Shown here piece by piece: positions 1-8,987 of a DNA stretch of 64,000 nt. The stretch lies in NCBI GenBank assembly GCA_017983695.1, contig JAGOAX010000008.1, positions 1 through 64,000 on the forward strand, read 5' to 3'. The notes under the pieces are model-generated. The model worked only from the letters and a program-made list of their open reading frames with translations, had not been told where the DNA came from and did not search any database. This DNA comes from Ferruginibacter sp. (GTDB lineage: Bacteria; Bacteroidota; Bacteroidia; Chitinophagales; Chitinophagaceae). The translations under genes were made by a program, and so were the position numbers. Numbering within the stretch: the first letter of the stretch is position 1; every line of letters starts with the position of its first letter.

Positions 1-59
1 TCCTGAGAGGAGTTTTTGGAGATAGTCAAATTAGCCATATTAAATTTGTAAAGCAATAA
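1..59 (+). CDS. 3' end of an unidentified gene (partial)
   Basis: An open frame runs from base 3 to a TAA at 57-59 and encodes about 18 residues ending in HIKFVKQ. A strong terminator hairpin starts 22 bases after the stop, which is what one expects at the end of a plus-strand gene. The piece is too short to assign to a family, so the product is unknown. The frame choice rests only on openness and on the downstream terminator. Confidence 0.35.
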   Translation, partial: LRGVFGDSQISHIKFVKQ

Positions 60-80
60 TATATTAAATATTTTATCAAT

Positions 81-116
81 AAAAAAGAGCGATTCATAAA
101 TGAATCGCTCTTTTTT
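81..116. terminator. Rho-independent terminator, bidirectional
   Basis: A perfect 16-bp stem (AAAAAAGAGCGATTCA and its complement) surrounds a TAAA loop. The A-run on one side and T-run on the other give a U-tract in either direction. It follows the stop codon at 59 and closes the upstream plus-strand gene. Confidence 0.9.
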
Positions 117-360
117 ATTGATATTCAATCCTTTTTTTGTTTAATTCCGTAAGTTAAAATAATTATGCACAGATTATAAAATATTTTGTTTTCTAAAATA
201 AAACTTATAGTTTTACACTTTAACTTATCTACCCCAAGGTCAACCACAAACACTGTTTTATCTCTACTCTAATTCCTATGTATTTCCTCCCTTTTTAAGG
301 TGATCCAATAACTTGTTTTATTATTAAATAAATTTTAGTTAATTCTGAAATCGTATACTT
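117..360. other. AT-rich intergenic region before the PIG-L pair
   Basis: These 244 bases hold no convincing open frame on either strand. The region must contain the promoter for the gene at 361, but I found no exact TAnnTTTG -7 element. The sequence is strongly AT-rich with a pyrimidine-rich block around 262-296. No repeat or RNA gene was recognised. Confidence 0.5.
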
Positions 361-1668
361 ATGGCAAGAAGATTACTTTTTATCCTGTTTACTTTTTTTT
401 GTTGCAGTATAAAAGCACAAACAGTACATTTTTCAATTCAGGCTCATGCTGATGACTGGCAGCTTTTTATGTCGAGCAGGATAATCTCGGATATGACCGT
501 AGCTAATACCAAAATGGTATTTATTACTTTAACGGGGGGGGATGGAAGTGCAGGTGCAGGCTCCTATGGTACTAGTGGTATACCGTTTTACTTAAGTAGA
601 GAAAATGGATCCGTTTATTCTTCAAAATTTGCGGCTGACTTAACTACTGGTTCTGCACCATTAGATAATCCAACAGTTTCGGCAGTAACAATTACAACAA
701 CCAGCCCCGTTGGCAGCCATACCGTATGGAAATATACTTACAAGAACACAGTAAATTATTTTTTACGGTTGCCGGATGGTAATGGAGCAGGGGAAGGATT
801 CTCCGCTAATCATTTGCAAAGTTTGCAAAAGCTAAAATCCGGAGCAATTACAGCAATAAATGTTGTTGGCAATACTTCTAATAACCCATCTTCGGGGCCT
901 CCATTACTTACCTATACCTGGAGCCAGTTAACAGCCACAATAAGGAAAATAATTAATGATGAAAAAGTTACGGGTACTCAATCCTGGATACATGCTGCAC
1001 ATACAATTACCGGTGCTCAAACAGCTTATAATACGAACGATCATTCAGATCATCGTTATTCTTCACTTGCCGGGCAGGAAGCAGTTGCCAGCGGCATGGG
1101 CTGGGTTGGTGTTAACGGATTTATGGATTATAACTCTTCTTCTCAGGGGGCTAACTTAAGTACTACACAGCATACCAATGCTGCTATTCTGTTTGGCCTT
1201 GAGGTTTTTGGGATGACTGAAAGCCATTATGAAAGTCAATTTGTTACCAATCATAAAGACTGGTTGCCAATGGATTATTTCCAGGTTATAAAAACCCCTT
1301 CAGGTAATGCCCCGGTTGCCCGTACTAATGAAGAAGCTAATGATGCTGTTGGCACTTTAAAAAAAGAGAGTGAAGGAACTGAATCTGGTTCGGCTTTAAC
1401 AAAAATCCCAATGATAATGTCAGTCACTTCTCCTGCATATGTAGATAAAGATATAACCATAAGCATTAGCCCTTACGAGGCTGGGCAACTTTCAATAAGT
1501 GTTTATGATATGGCGGGTAACAAAGTATACGATTTAGTAAGTACAGTAAAAAAAAGGGATGCCCTTTCAGTAACCTTAAAAAGTGCTGTTAAAACAAAAG
1601 GAAATTATGTTTTAAAAAGTATATTAAACAACAGGTTTACAGAAAGCTGGAATATTACAGTGGAGTAA
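361..1668 (+). CDS. Secreted PIG-L family deacetylase-like protein
   Basis: The 435-residue protein opens with a signal peptide ending near residue 20 (SIKAQ). Mature sequence starts with the PIG-L zinc motif QAHADDW (His29, Asp31, Asp32). A second metal motif, HSDH, lies at residues 228-231. This is the fold of LmbE/GlcNAc-PI de-N-acetylases, zinc enzymes that remove acetyl from N-acetylglucosamine-type sugars. The last ~75 residues look like a type IX secretion sorting domain (YDMAGNKVYDL, then a G-NYVLK segment), so the protein is probably exported to the cell surface. A paralogue follows 20 bases downstream. The fold assignment is fairly secure; the substrate is unknown. Confidence 0.75.
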   Translation: MARRLLFILFTFFCCSIKAQTVHFSIQAHADDWQLFMSSRIISDMTVANTKMVFITLTGGDGSAGAGSYGTSGIPFYLSRENGSVYSSKFAADLTTGSAPLDNPTVSAVTITTTSPVGSHTVWKYTYKNTVNYFLRLPDGNGAGEGFSANHLQSLQKLKSGAITAINVVGNTSNNPSSGPPLLTYTWSQLTATIRKIINDEKVTGTQSWIHAAHTITGAQTAYNTNDHSDHRYSSLAGQEAVASGMGWVGVNGFMDYNSSSQGANLSTTQHTNAAILFGLEVFGMTESHYESQFVTNHKDWLPMDYFQVIKTPSGNAPVARTNEEANDAVGTLKKESEGTESGSALTKIPMIMSVTSPAYVDKDITISISPYEAGQLSISVYDMAGNKVYDLVSTVKKRDALSVTLKSAVKTKGNYVLKSILNNRFTESWNITVE

Positions 1669-1688
1669 CAATTTTAATAAAACTAATC

Positions 1689-3149
1689 ATGATGAAAAAG
1701 ATATTTTTACTTATACTGATTTATATATCTGCTTTTAAAGTGCAGGCACAACAGATAAACTATTATGTAGCGGCAGATCAGGATGACTGGCAATTATTTA
1801 TGTCGAAAAATATGACTGCTGATTGCAACGGAAATAAAGTGGTTATAATTACACTTACAGCAGGTGATGAAGGTAATGGTGCCAATACATTTGGTGGAGC
1901 TGCCACTCCTTATTATTTGGCAAAAGAAACAGGTGCTGTATATTCTTCAAAATTTATCAGAGATTTTAATAATGGTTCAATTTCTCCCAATAATACCTAC
2001 CCGTTACCAACAGTATCAACAGTAACTATTAACAGTAAAAATTTAAAAAAATACTATTATGGAGATGTCGGTGGTAGTGGTGCTGTTGTCAATTATTTTC
2101 TTCGTCTTCCTAGTGGCAATTCAAATGGTGCTGGTTATGGTACTACAGGAAATCAGTCTTTACAAAGACTGAAATTAGGTAATATTGCCAATATGACTTC
2201 TGTTGATGGAGCTAACACATATACCTGGAGCCAATTAACAAGCACTATTTATGCTATCGTTATGGCCGAGAAGGGTACAGACAACCAGGTTTATATAAAT
2301 ACAGCCACCCAAAACACTATGACCAATCCCGATCACTCTGATCATTATTATTCAGGTATGGCTGCACAGGAAGGTGTATTAGCAAATTTAGCTGTAGGCA
2401 TACGTGAATTTGTAATGGATAATTCTTCAACAATACCTGCTAATTTATCAAATGAAGAACTTTCAGATGCCAGCGCTTTATTTGGAGTTTATAACTGGAG
2501 TTTAATAAGAAACAGATACTCAAATGCACTTAATACTACAGTAAGAAACTGGCTTGCTATGGAATCTTTCAGCAATAAACGTAGTCCTGTCGGTTCTTTA
2601 CCTGTAACCTTATTAGATTTTTCCGGAAAGTTGAAGGGTAATAATGTTTTATTGGAATGGACTACTTCTTTTGAAATAAACAGTAAAGAGTTCCAAATAG
2701 AAAAATCAACTGATGGGGTTACATACAGTAAGTTAAACACTGTTGCCGCAGCAGGAAACAGTTTTGCAGAAAAAAACTACAGCTACCTTGATGCTGAAGC
2801 TACTGAAATAAATTACTACCGGTTAAAAATGGTTGACATTGACGGTTATGCAAAGCAAAGTAACGTCATAGTTATAAAAAATAGTGGCATATTATCCCAA
2901 TCAATTAGTGTTACTAATATGCCGTTTTCGGATTTTATAAACATAAGGTTTGCAAAAGTACCTACGGGCAAAACCATGTTAAAGCTGTTTGATTTATCTG
3001 GCAGGTTAATAAGTGTAAGTGAAAAAAATAACCCTGTATCTTCCATCATTCAGTTTGATAATTACAATAAAAATATAGCCAAAGGGATATATTTATTGCA
3101 GGTAGAATCTGAGGGAAAACAGTTCAATATTAAAATAGTAAAGGATTAA
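1689..3149 (+). CDS. Secreted PIG-L-like protein with T9SS sorting domain
   Basis: This 486-residue paralogue of the preceding gene has a signal peptide to about residue 20 (KVQAQ), a PIG-L-like core, and a clear C-terminal type IX secretion domain (about residues 405-486, with LFDLSGRLI and GIYLLQV). The first zinc motif reads AADQDDW instead of AHxDDW, so the usual His is Asp30. The second motif (HSDHYYS) is kept. A ~90-residue beta-rich linker (VTLLDFSGKLKGNNVLLEW) precedes the sorting domain and is typical of Bacteroidota surface proteins. Likely cotranscribed with the upstream gene. It may be a deacetylase with altered metal binding or a non-catalytic glycan binder. Confidence 0.75.
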   Translation: MMKKIFLLILIYISAFKVQAQQINYYVAADQDDWQLFMSKNMTADCNGNKVVIITLTAGDEGNGANTFGGAATPYYLAKETGAVYSSKFIRDFNNGSISPNNTYPLPTVSTVTINSKNLKKYYYGDVGGSGAVVNYFLRLPSGNSNGAGYGTTGNQSLQRLKLGNIANMTSVDGANTYTWSQLTSTIYAIVMAEKGTDNQVYINTATQNTMTNPDHSDHYYSGMAAQEGVLANLAVGIREFVMDNSSTIPANLSNEELSDASALFGVYNWSLIRNRYSNALNTTVRNWLAMESFSNKRSPVGSLPVTLLDFSGKLKGNNVLLEWTTSFEINSKEFQIEKSTDGVTYSKLNTVAAAGNSFAEKNYSYLDAEATEINYYRLKMVDIDGYAKQSNVIVIKNSGILSQSISVTNMPFSDFINIRFAKVPTGKTMLKLFDLSGRLISVSEKNNPVSSIIQFDNYNKNIAKGIYLLQVESEGKQFNIKIVKD

Positions 3150-3164
3150 TAAAACATTAGTTAC

Positions 3165-3205
3165 AAAAAGAAAAGCAAGACTTTAAAAGTCTTGCTTTTC
3201 TTTTT
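3165..3205. terminator. Strong bidirectional terminator between convergent operons
   Basis: A perfect 20-bp inverted repeat (AAAAAGAAAAGCAAGACTTT and its complement) is separated by a single A, giving a hairpin with A/T runs on both sides. It lies between the plus-strand PIG-L pair (ending 3149) and the minus-strand polysaccharide locus (ending 3245), so it can stop transcription from both directions. Confidence 0.93.
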
Positions 3206-3244
3206 AAGTCAATTCTAAAAGATTACCGTAAAGTTTATGAAAAT

Positions 3245-4636
3245 TTAAAAAGCATTTTTATCGCCTTTTAAAACCTGGTATACTGTTAAAAAAAGTATTT
3301 GTAAATCAAGAAATAATGTCCAGTTTTCGAGATACCACAAATCCTTATTAACCCTCATTTTTATCTGATCGGGATTTGTAATTTCCCCTCTAAAGCCATT
3401 TACCTGAGCCCAACCTGTAATACCGGGCTTTAAAAATTGCCTGATCATATAATCATCTACAAGTTTTGAGTAATCGGTAGTATGTTTAAGCATATGCGGT
3501 CTTGGCCCTACCAAACTCATTTCGCCTTTAAATACATTTAAGAATTGTGGGAATTCATCCAGACTTGTACGTCTTATAAAGCTGCCAATTTTGGTTACAC
3601 GGTTATCATTTTGCGTAGCCTGCCTTAAGTCAGCATCTTTATTTGTCCGCATACTGCGGAATTTTAAGCAATAGAAAGATTTTTTATTTTTTCCTGTACG
3701 CAGTTGCGAAAAGAAAACCGGCCCCCTTGATTCCAGCAAAATTAGTAACCCCAATATTGGAACAAGCCATGATAAAACAAAAACTATAACTAAAAAACTT
3801 ACCACTATATCCAACACCCTTTTTTTAATCCTGTTACCTACATCATCCAAAGGGTCGCTGCGTAATGAAAGTATTGGAAGATCTCCAAAATACTCTATAT
3901 GAACATCCCTGGTAATAAAAACCGAAAGATTAGGTACAATTTTAAAGCGAATGCATTCTTTTTCCGATTGATACATTAATTCATAAATATCCTTATTCTG
4001 TTCTGGCGTAATAGTAGAATATATTTCTGCCACATCAAATTCTTTCGCTACACTCAATGCTTTCCCAATATCAGTTATAATGGGGTAATGCGATAATTCA
4101 TGTACATTTTTATCATCTTCAATAAAGCCCAGTAACTGTGTATTCAGTCCATCTTCTTCAAAATATTTTGCCAGTTTTTTAGCTGTATCATTATAGCCAA
4201 GGATAATTACCTTTTTTATAAGATAGTGTGTGTTTTTAAAATACTTTTTTATCCCCAGGTAAAGAAACCTGTTTGCTAAAAGCCCCACTCCAAACCCCAG
4301 CATACCAGATATTATAAATAAACGGGAAATTTTAAATTCACGTGAAAAAAACAGGTAAAATAAAATAGAGATAATCCACAAAAGGTAAACCTGTGCCGTT
4401 CTCTTTGTAAAAAATTCGAATTGTAAAATAATTTTCCCGGCATAGTTTCTAAAAAAGAAAGATAACAACAGCCATGCAATATTGGAAATAACCCAATACT
4501 GAAAATAAACGCTCCAGTAATCGGGCGGCAGGCCGGCCGTTAATATAACTTTACAAAAAAAGTAGACTATGTTTAATACAAATAAATCCAGTGCTATCAG
4601 GGTTATTTGCAGGTATCTTTCAAATTGTGTATTCAT
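3245..4636 (-). CDS. Undecaprenyl-phosphate sugar-1-phosphate transferase (WcaJ/Wbap type)
   Basis: The 463-residue protein has about four N-terminal membrane segments, a Rossmann-like middle region ([17 protein letters not shown], about residues 142-158) and a C-terminal bacterial sugar transferase domain (about 265-463) with a re-entrant helix, [18 protein letters not shown] and SLVGPRPH motifs. These match polyprenyl glycosylphosphotransferases that start the repeat unit by moving a sugar-1-phosphate from a UDP-sugar to undecaprenyl phosphate at the inner membrane. It is the last gene of the locus and is followed by the terminator at 3165-3205. Which sugar is used (glucose, galactose or a HexNAc) cannot be read from the sequence. 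Confidence 0.92.
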   Translation of the reverse strand: MNTQFERYLQITLIALDLFVLNIVYFFCKVILTAGLPPDYWSVYFQYWVISNIAWLLLSFFFRNYAGKIILQFEFFTKRTAQVYLLWIISILFYLFFSREFKISRLFIISGMLGFGVGLLANRFLYLGIKKYFKNTHYLIKKVIILGYNDTAKKLAKYFEEDGLNTQLLGFIEDDKNVHELSHYPIITDIGKALSVAKEFDVAEIYSTITPEQNKDIYELMYQSEKECIRFKIVPNLSVFITRDVHIEYFGDLPILSLRSDPLDDVGNRIKKRVLDIVVSFLVIVFVLSWLVPILGLLILLESRGPVFFSQLRTGKNKKSFYCLKFRSMRTNKDADLRQATQNDNRVTKIGSFIRRTSLDEFPQFLNVFKGEMSLVGPRPHMLKHTTDYSKLVDDYMIRQFLKPGITGWAQVNGFRGEITNPDQIKMRVNKDLWYLENWTLFLDLQILFLTVYQVLKGDKNAF

Positions 4637-4651
4637 GTCAGAAAATTTATA

Positions 4652-4680
4652 AAATTTGCATTGTTACAATGAACAAATTT
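4652..4680. repeat. Imperfect hairpin in the gap before the sugar transferase gene
   Basis: AAATTTG and CAAATTT arms enclose a second arm pair, CATTG/CAATG, around a TTA loop, with a two-base bulge. The hairpin sits 16 bases upstream of the start codon at 4636 on the transcribed strand. It has no U-tract, so it is not an ordinary terminator. It could affect mRNA processing or translation of the last gene; this is inference. Confidence 0.35.
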
Positions 4681-4740
4681 TTGTTTACACAATTTTTTAT
4701 TGCTAAGGTCATTTTGTATGCCATGAAAAATTGATGCCGG

Positions 4741-5850
4741 TTATGCAGTAATCTGCTCGGATGAATAAATAGAACTAAGCACCTCAATAATTCTTACTGA
4801 GGTATTACCATCCCACAGCGGGGGAACAGAACCATTTTTCCAATCTCCTTCAATAATTTTTCTTAAATATAACTTTAATTTAAAAAGGTCGTCGCCTATC
4901 AATTCGTTTGTTCCTAAAGTTACAGTTTCCGGTCTTTCAGTTGAGTTACGTAATGTTAAACAAGGTATATGTAATACTGTAGCTTCTTCTGTTATTCCAC
5001 CGGAATCGGTAATAATCCCTTTTGCATGTTGCACCAGGTAAATAAACTCCAGGTATCCCTGGGGATCGATCATTAAAATATTTTTACTTTTTATTTTAAA
5101 TTTATCAATAATCTGGCGTGTACGTGGATGTACAGGAAAAACAATTGGTATATCTGCCGCAGCTTCTTCAATTGCAGCAAGAAGCGTAGCTAATTTTTCC
5201 GGGTCATCTACATTTGAAGGCCTGTGGAGAGTTGCAAGAAAATAATTTTTTTCCTGCAGTTTATATTCATCATAAAATACTGGTTTATTAAGCCTGCCTA
5301 AGTTTTGATACAAAGTATCAATCATTGTATTACCAACAAAATGTATTTTGTCTTTACTAACTCCATTTTTCAGCAATTGCATATTTGCCAGTTCGCTGGT
5401 AGTAAAAAAGTAATCGCATATTGAATCTGTTACAATACGATTGATCTCTTCTGGCATTGTCATATCCCCCGATCTGATACCGGCTTCTACATGCACAACA
5501 TCAACACATAGTTTTTTTGCAGTAATTGTACAGGCCATTGTAGAAGTAACATCACCTACAACTAAAACTACTGACGGACGGTTTTCCTGTAGTTCTTTTT
5601 CAAACTTAACCATAATGGCCGCTGTTTGTGCTGCCTGCGACCCGCCACCGCATTCCAGATTTGCATCGGGCTCAGGTATGCCCAATTGCTCAAAAAAATC
5701 TCCGCTCATTTTCTTATCATAATGCTGGCCGGTATGTACGAGCCGGTAATTAATATCTTCTCCCTGTGCCTGTGCGGCTTTAATTGCTTTTATGATGGGA
5801 GCAATCTTCATAAAATTAGGGCGTGCCCCTGCTATTAGAGTAATTTTCAT
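4741..5850 (-). CDS. wecB: UDP-N-acetylglucosamine 2-epimerase (non-hydrolysing)
   Basis: The 369-residue product has the full length of WecB/MnaA enzymes, which interconvert UDP-GlcNAc and UDP-ManNAc in the cytoplasm. Diagnostic stretches are GARPNFMKIAPI at the N-terminus, HTGQHYD (near residue 40), VVGDVTSTMACTITAKKL, HVEAGIRSGD, ATLHRPSNVDDP, PVHPRTR and TDSGGITEEATVL. It sits next to a WecG/TagA-type transferase, which fits a ManNAc-containing repeat unit. Some family members epimerise other UDP-HexNAc derivatives, so the exact substrate is not certain. Confidence 0.9.
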   Translation of the reverse strand: MKITLIAGARPNFMKIAPIIKAIKAAQAQGEDINYRLVHTGQHYDKKMSGDFFEQLGIPEPDANLECGGGSQAAQTAAIMVKFEKELQENRPSVVLVVGDVTSTMACTITAKKLCVDVVHVEAGIRSGDMTMPEEINRIVTDSICDYFFTTSELANMQLLKNGVSKDKIHFVGNTMIDTLYQNLGRLNKPVFYDEYKLQEKNYFLATLHRPSNVDDPEKLATLLAAIEEAAADIPIVFPVHPRTRQIIDKFKIKSKNILMIDPQGYLEFIYLVQHAKGIITDSGGITEEATVLHIPCLTLRNSTERPETVTLGTNELIGDDLFKLKLYLRKIIEGDWKNGSVPPLWDGNTSVRIIEVLSSIYSSEQITA

Positions 5851-5915
5851 TAATGTAGAACGCTTAAATACGGTTAATTATTTTCTGATATAAGTGTTTT
5901 ATCAATTTCAACGCT

Positions 5916-6674
5916 TTACTTTTTACCAAAGATCTGTTTGAATTTTTCTTTAAACACCAAATAAATAAATTCTGAGTTACCAAACAAGTATCGCTTCCAC
6001 ATACGCCCTGGTTCCTGGATTACACGGTAAAACCATTCCAGTCCGGTCTTTTGCATCCATACCGGTGCCCTTTTAACAAAGCCTGCCACTACATCAAAAC
6101 TACCGCCAACACCCATTATAAAAGGTGTTTTTATTAGTTCTTTATATGTATTTAAAAAGATTTCTTTTTTAGGCGAACTCATAGCAACAAAAAGAATATG
6201 TGCACCAGAGTCTGCAATTTGCCTGGCTACAGTTTCTTCTTCTTCCTTGCCGAAATATCCATTGCGGTAACCGGCAATGATGTCTTTGCCAAATGTATTG
6301 GTATAGGTATCAACCACTTTTTTTACAATTTCTTCTTTAGCACCTAAAAAGAAAATGCGGTACTTTTTTTCGGCTGCCAGCTTCACCAGCTCACCCATTA
6401 AATCAATACCTGCCACTCTTTCAGGTAAAGGTCTGTTGAGTAGGCGTGCAGCCCACACAATTGCCTGCCCATCTGCATTTATTATATCGCAGTTAACTAT
6501 TGACTCTTTAAGTGCCTGATCTTTTTGTGCATTAACAACCTTTGCCGCATTTATTACCACATGATGAATGGGTCTTTTTTCAACTATTGCATCATTAATT
6601 AAAGCAATAGTTTGCTGCATTGTTAAAACATCAACAGGTATATCACAAATTTTTATTCTGCTCATGGTGTTCAA
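5916..6674 (-). CDS. WecG/TagA/CpsF family glycosyltransferase
   Basis: The 252-residue protein matches the WecG/TagA/CpsF family of membrane-associated transferases that add ManNAc-type sugars to a polyprenyl-linked acceptor. Visible family features are INADGQAIVWAARLL (putative catalytic Asp in the NADG turn), PERVAGIDLM, FFLGAKEEIVKK, GYRNGYFGKEEE, MSSPKKEIF and GVGGSFDVVAGFVKRAPVWM. Its neighbour wecB would provide UDP-ManNAc. The frame overlaps the 3' end of the upstream gene by 32 bases from the first ATG; a second in-frame ATG three codons later (6665) is an equally plausible start. Confidence 0.88.
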   Translation of the reverse strand: MNTMSRIKICDIPVDVLTMQQTIALINDAIVEKRPIHHVVINAAKVVNAQKDQALKESIVNCDIINADGQAIVWAARLLNRPLPERVAGIDLMGELVKLAAEKKYRIFFLGAKEEIVKKVVDTYTNTFGKDIIAGYRNGYFGKEEEETVARQIADSGAHILFVAMSSPKKEIFLNTYKELIKTPFIMGVGGSFDVVAGFVKRAPVWMQKTGLEWFYRVIQEPGRMWKRYLFGNSEFIYLVFKEKFKQIFGKK

Positions 6675-7827
6675 ATTTTATATAAGTTGATAATGCATAA
6701 AACATCCACGCCTGTGCCCAGCGTATATAAGATATTTTTGAAGAAAAATATTTATTAATCTGGTAATAAAAAAAGCCTTTGTCCGACTGCATTTGGGTAA
6801 TGGTCCAGTTTAAAACTTTATCCATGATCTGCTGGTGTTGTTTAAACTTACCCAGCTTAGCCAGGGTAATTACCATTTGTGCCGGCGCATGTATATCAAT
6901 TGGATAAACGGAATTATTATAATACTTCGGAATTCCTTCATCTGTAAAAAATGTACTAATATAGTATTCAAACCCTTTGTCAACCTGTGTTTGATAAGAG
7001 TTATCGTTTGAAAATTTCATATACTCTGCAATACATTCAAGATTGTACCCGGTATGAAAATTATCTATCCATTGATGAAAAGGCAGGGTACCATATCCCC
7101 AGGATCCATCCGGTTTTTGATAGTTACAACAAAACTGCACAGATTTTTTTGCCTCGTCAATTAACTCCTTTTCTTTTGTAAAGCTATATACTCTTGCTAA
7201 AATACGGCTGCCCAGCAATGAAGCATTAAAAACAACACTCTTATCTAAAGGCGAATAAGAAAATGAAAAATTTCCTTCGCTGTCATATGTTCTTGATAAA
7301 TCTTTTAAAACAAAATCACATGTACTTCTTGCTGTAGTTAATAGTTCCGGCGCTCCTGTAATTTCATATGCATCCAGCAGGGCGTTGGCAATAAAGGTTG
7401 ATGCCACTACTGTTGGTGTATATTCAGGTTGAAAAAAAGCCCGTGCCTGCCAATCGAAATTATAGCCCCAGCATGCACCACTCCATCCTTTACTTTTAAG
7501 CTGGTCTATTTCTTTTATTAAAAAATTTATTTTATCCAGGTATTCCGGCAGGGCTTGTTGCCGGTAAAGATTACAATAGCCCGATAAAAACAAACCTAAT
7601 GCCTTGGGGTTATAATCTTTTTTAACCCCAAGCAACGACCTTAAATTTAATGGAGAACGTTTAAAAAACTGTATCCACGCTAACCGCATAACCCTGCTTG
7701 ACGACAAGCCCGGTACCCATTTAAAAAAACTGCTGGTTAAACCATCATACGGATCGTATCCTTTAAACTTTTCAGTTTCGCAATATTTTTTAAGCCTGTT
7801 AAAGGGCTCTGTAAATTTTGAGTTCAA
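6643..7827 (-). CDS. Alpha/alpha-toroid protein of unknown function
   Basis: The 394-residue protein is cytoplasmic by appearance (no signal peptide). It has repeating helical-hairpin segments with aromatic-rich turns such as GYNFDWQARAFF, CNYQKPDGSWGYG and FHTGYNLECIAEY, the pattern of six-hairpin glycosidases, prenyltransferases and related toroid folds. I do not recognise a catalytic motif. Proteins of this look occur in Bacteroidota polysaccharide clusters and are often annotated loosely. Position between the WecG-like and formyltransferase-like genes suggests a sugar-nucleotide or lipid-linked glycan role, but the activity is unknown. Confidence 0.6.
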   Translation of the reverse strand: MNSKFTEPFNRLKKYCETEKFKGYDPYDGLTSSFFKWVPGLSSSRVMRLAWIQFFKRSPLNLRSLLGVKKDYNPKALGLFLSGYCNLYRQQALPEYLDKINFLIKEIDQLKSKGWSGACWGYNFDWQARAFFQPEYTPTVVASTFIANALLDAYEITGAPELLTTARSTCDFVLKDLSRTYDSEGNFSFSYSPLDKSVVFNASLLGSRILARVYSFTKEKELIDEAKKSVQFCCNYQKPDGSWGYGTLPFHQWIDNFHTGYNLECIAEYMKFSNDNSYQTQVDKGFEYYISTFFTDEGIPKYYNNSVYPIDIHAPAQMVITLAKLGKFKQHQQIMDKVLNWTITQMQSDKGFFYYQINKYFSSKISYIRWAQAWMFYALSTYIKFEHHEQNKNL

Positions 7828-7863
7828 TACTATTGGGTTTGATAACGGGTAAACTTTTTTGCC

Positions 7864-8985
7864 TTATTGCTTCAAAATATTTAAATCTATATGGTTGCTC
7901 AACCATGGGTGAATTTCGTAAAACGTAATGCCAGCCTCCATCTTGTTCTCCTTTTGTATAAAACTGCTGCTGCCGGCATATTTTATTGCAGCTACGGTTC
8001 TTTCAGGTAATTTTTTTCTTAAAATTTTTCTTATCCCATTTACGCTTTTTGCCTTACTGTAATCGCAGGGATAATACCCTATAATTGACCCCGAGTCTAT
8101 TCCTTTATCAATAAAATGCATTGTTGGAATAACAGGCACATTTAAAAGTGCTGAATAAGCAATGGTTGATTTTCCTCTAAGCTGCGGAAGATACCCCCAG
8201 TGATCATTAATTAAACCTTTTCCAAATACTCCGAAAATATTTTCTTTAATTATAAAATTAAGTTTATGAAATCCAATATCGAAATTACCTGCCTTTAATA
8301 CTTCACCAATCTTTTTATCTTTATAATTAAAGTTGAGTGTGCGGTAAGCATAAAAATTACCTGCCAGTAATGAAAGTATTTTAACAGGCAAACCAAACTT
8401 TAAAAAACGGTTGATGTGCTTATTAGGATGATGAGGTAAAAAAAACTGCTCAACATGGTGGCCTTCTTTTTTTAGCTTTTTTGTAATAGTGCCAAAAAAT
8501 GGAGGAAAACCAACGAGACCTATTCTTAACGGAGTAGTATTTTTATACTCAACTTCACTTAAATCACTGCCGCTTATATCTGCCGGATAATTATTTAATT
8601 GAGCAGGCTTTTTGTGGCATTTATTTTCATCGAGATTTGCATTAAATCTTGCCATGCAGGCATCCATCAGTGCTTTGTCAACATTGTTTTCTTTGTAAAA
8701 CCAAAGTAACTCATTAAAGTACCTGATATCGTCAGTTGACAAATATCCAATGGAAAGAAAATTAAGCACCCTGCTTCTTTGCCCGGCTTCTAATGGTTTT
8801 TTTCTTTTGTAATGAACTTTAAAAAGCAGTTCTTCAAACGAAGAAGGATCGGTAATGAATTTTTTTTTTATTGAATCCCAATCAATAACCACTTCACCCA
8901 GTAGTACTGTAATGTCGAATTGGTTGATACCGTTTAATTGAAATTTTCCGGCATTGATTGATATGTTAGGGTCAATGGTCTGCAT
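7864..8985 (-). CDS. Formyltransferase-like protein with N-terminal extension
   Basis: The 373-residue protein has about 150 residues of unassigned N-terminal sequence followed by a formyltransferase fold (from RIGLVGFPPFFG, about residue 154). The N-x-H...D catalytic triad of folate-dependent formyltransferases is kept as Asn260, His262 (in NDHWGYLPQLRG) and Asp297 (in GIDSGS), with a 37-residue Asn-to-Asp spacing close to that in ArnA and methionyl-tRNA formyltransferase. It starts 2 bases after the deacetylase-like gene ends, so the two are probably translated together. It may N-formylate an amino sugar freed by that deacetylase. Substrate unknown. Confidence 0.7.
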   Translation of the reverse strand: MQTIDPNISINAGKFQLNGINQFDITVLLGEVVIDWDSIKKKFITDPSSFEELLFKVHYKRKKPLEAGQRSRVLNFLSIGYLSTDDIRYFNELLWFYKENNVDKALMDACMARFNANLDENKCHKKPAQLNNYPADISGSDLSEVEYKNTTPLRIGLVGFPPFFGTITKKLKKEGHHVEQFFLPHHPNKHINRFLKFGLPVKILSLLAGNFYAYRTLNFNYKDKKIGEVLKAGNFDIGFHKLNFIIKENIFGVFGKGLINDHWGYLPQLRGKSTIAYSALLNVPVIPTMHFIDKGIDSGSIIGYYPCDYSKAKSVNGIRKILRKKLPERTVAAIKYAGSSSFIQKENKMEAGITFYEIHPWLSNHIDLNILKQ

Positions 8986-8987
8986 TT

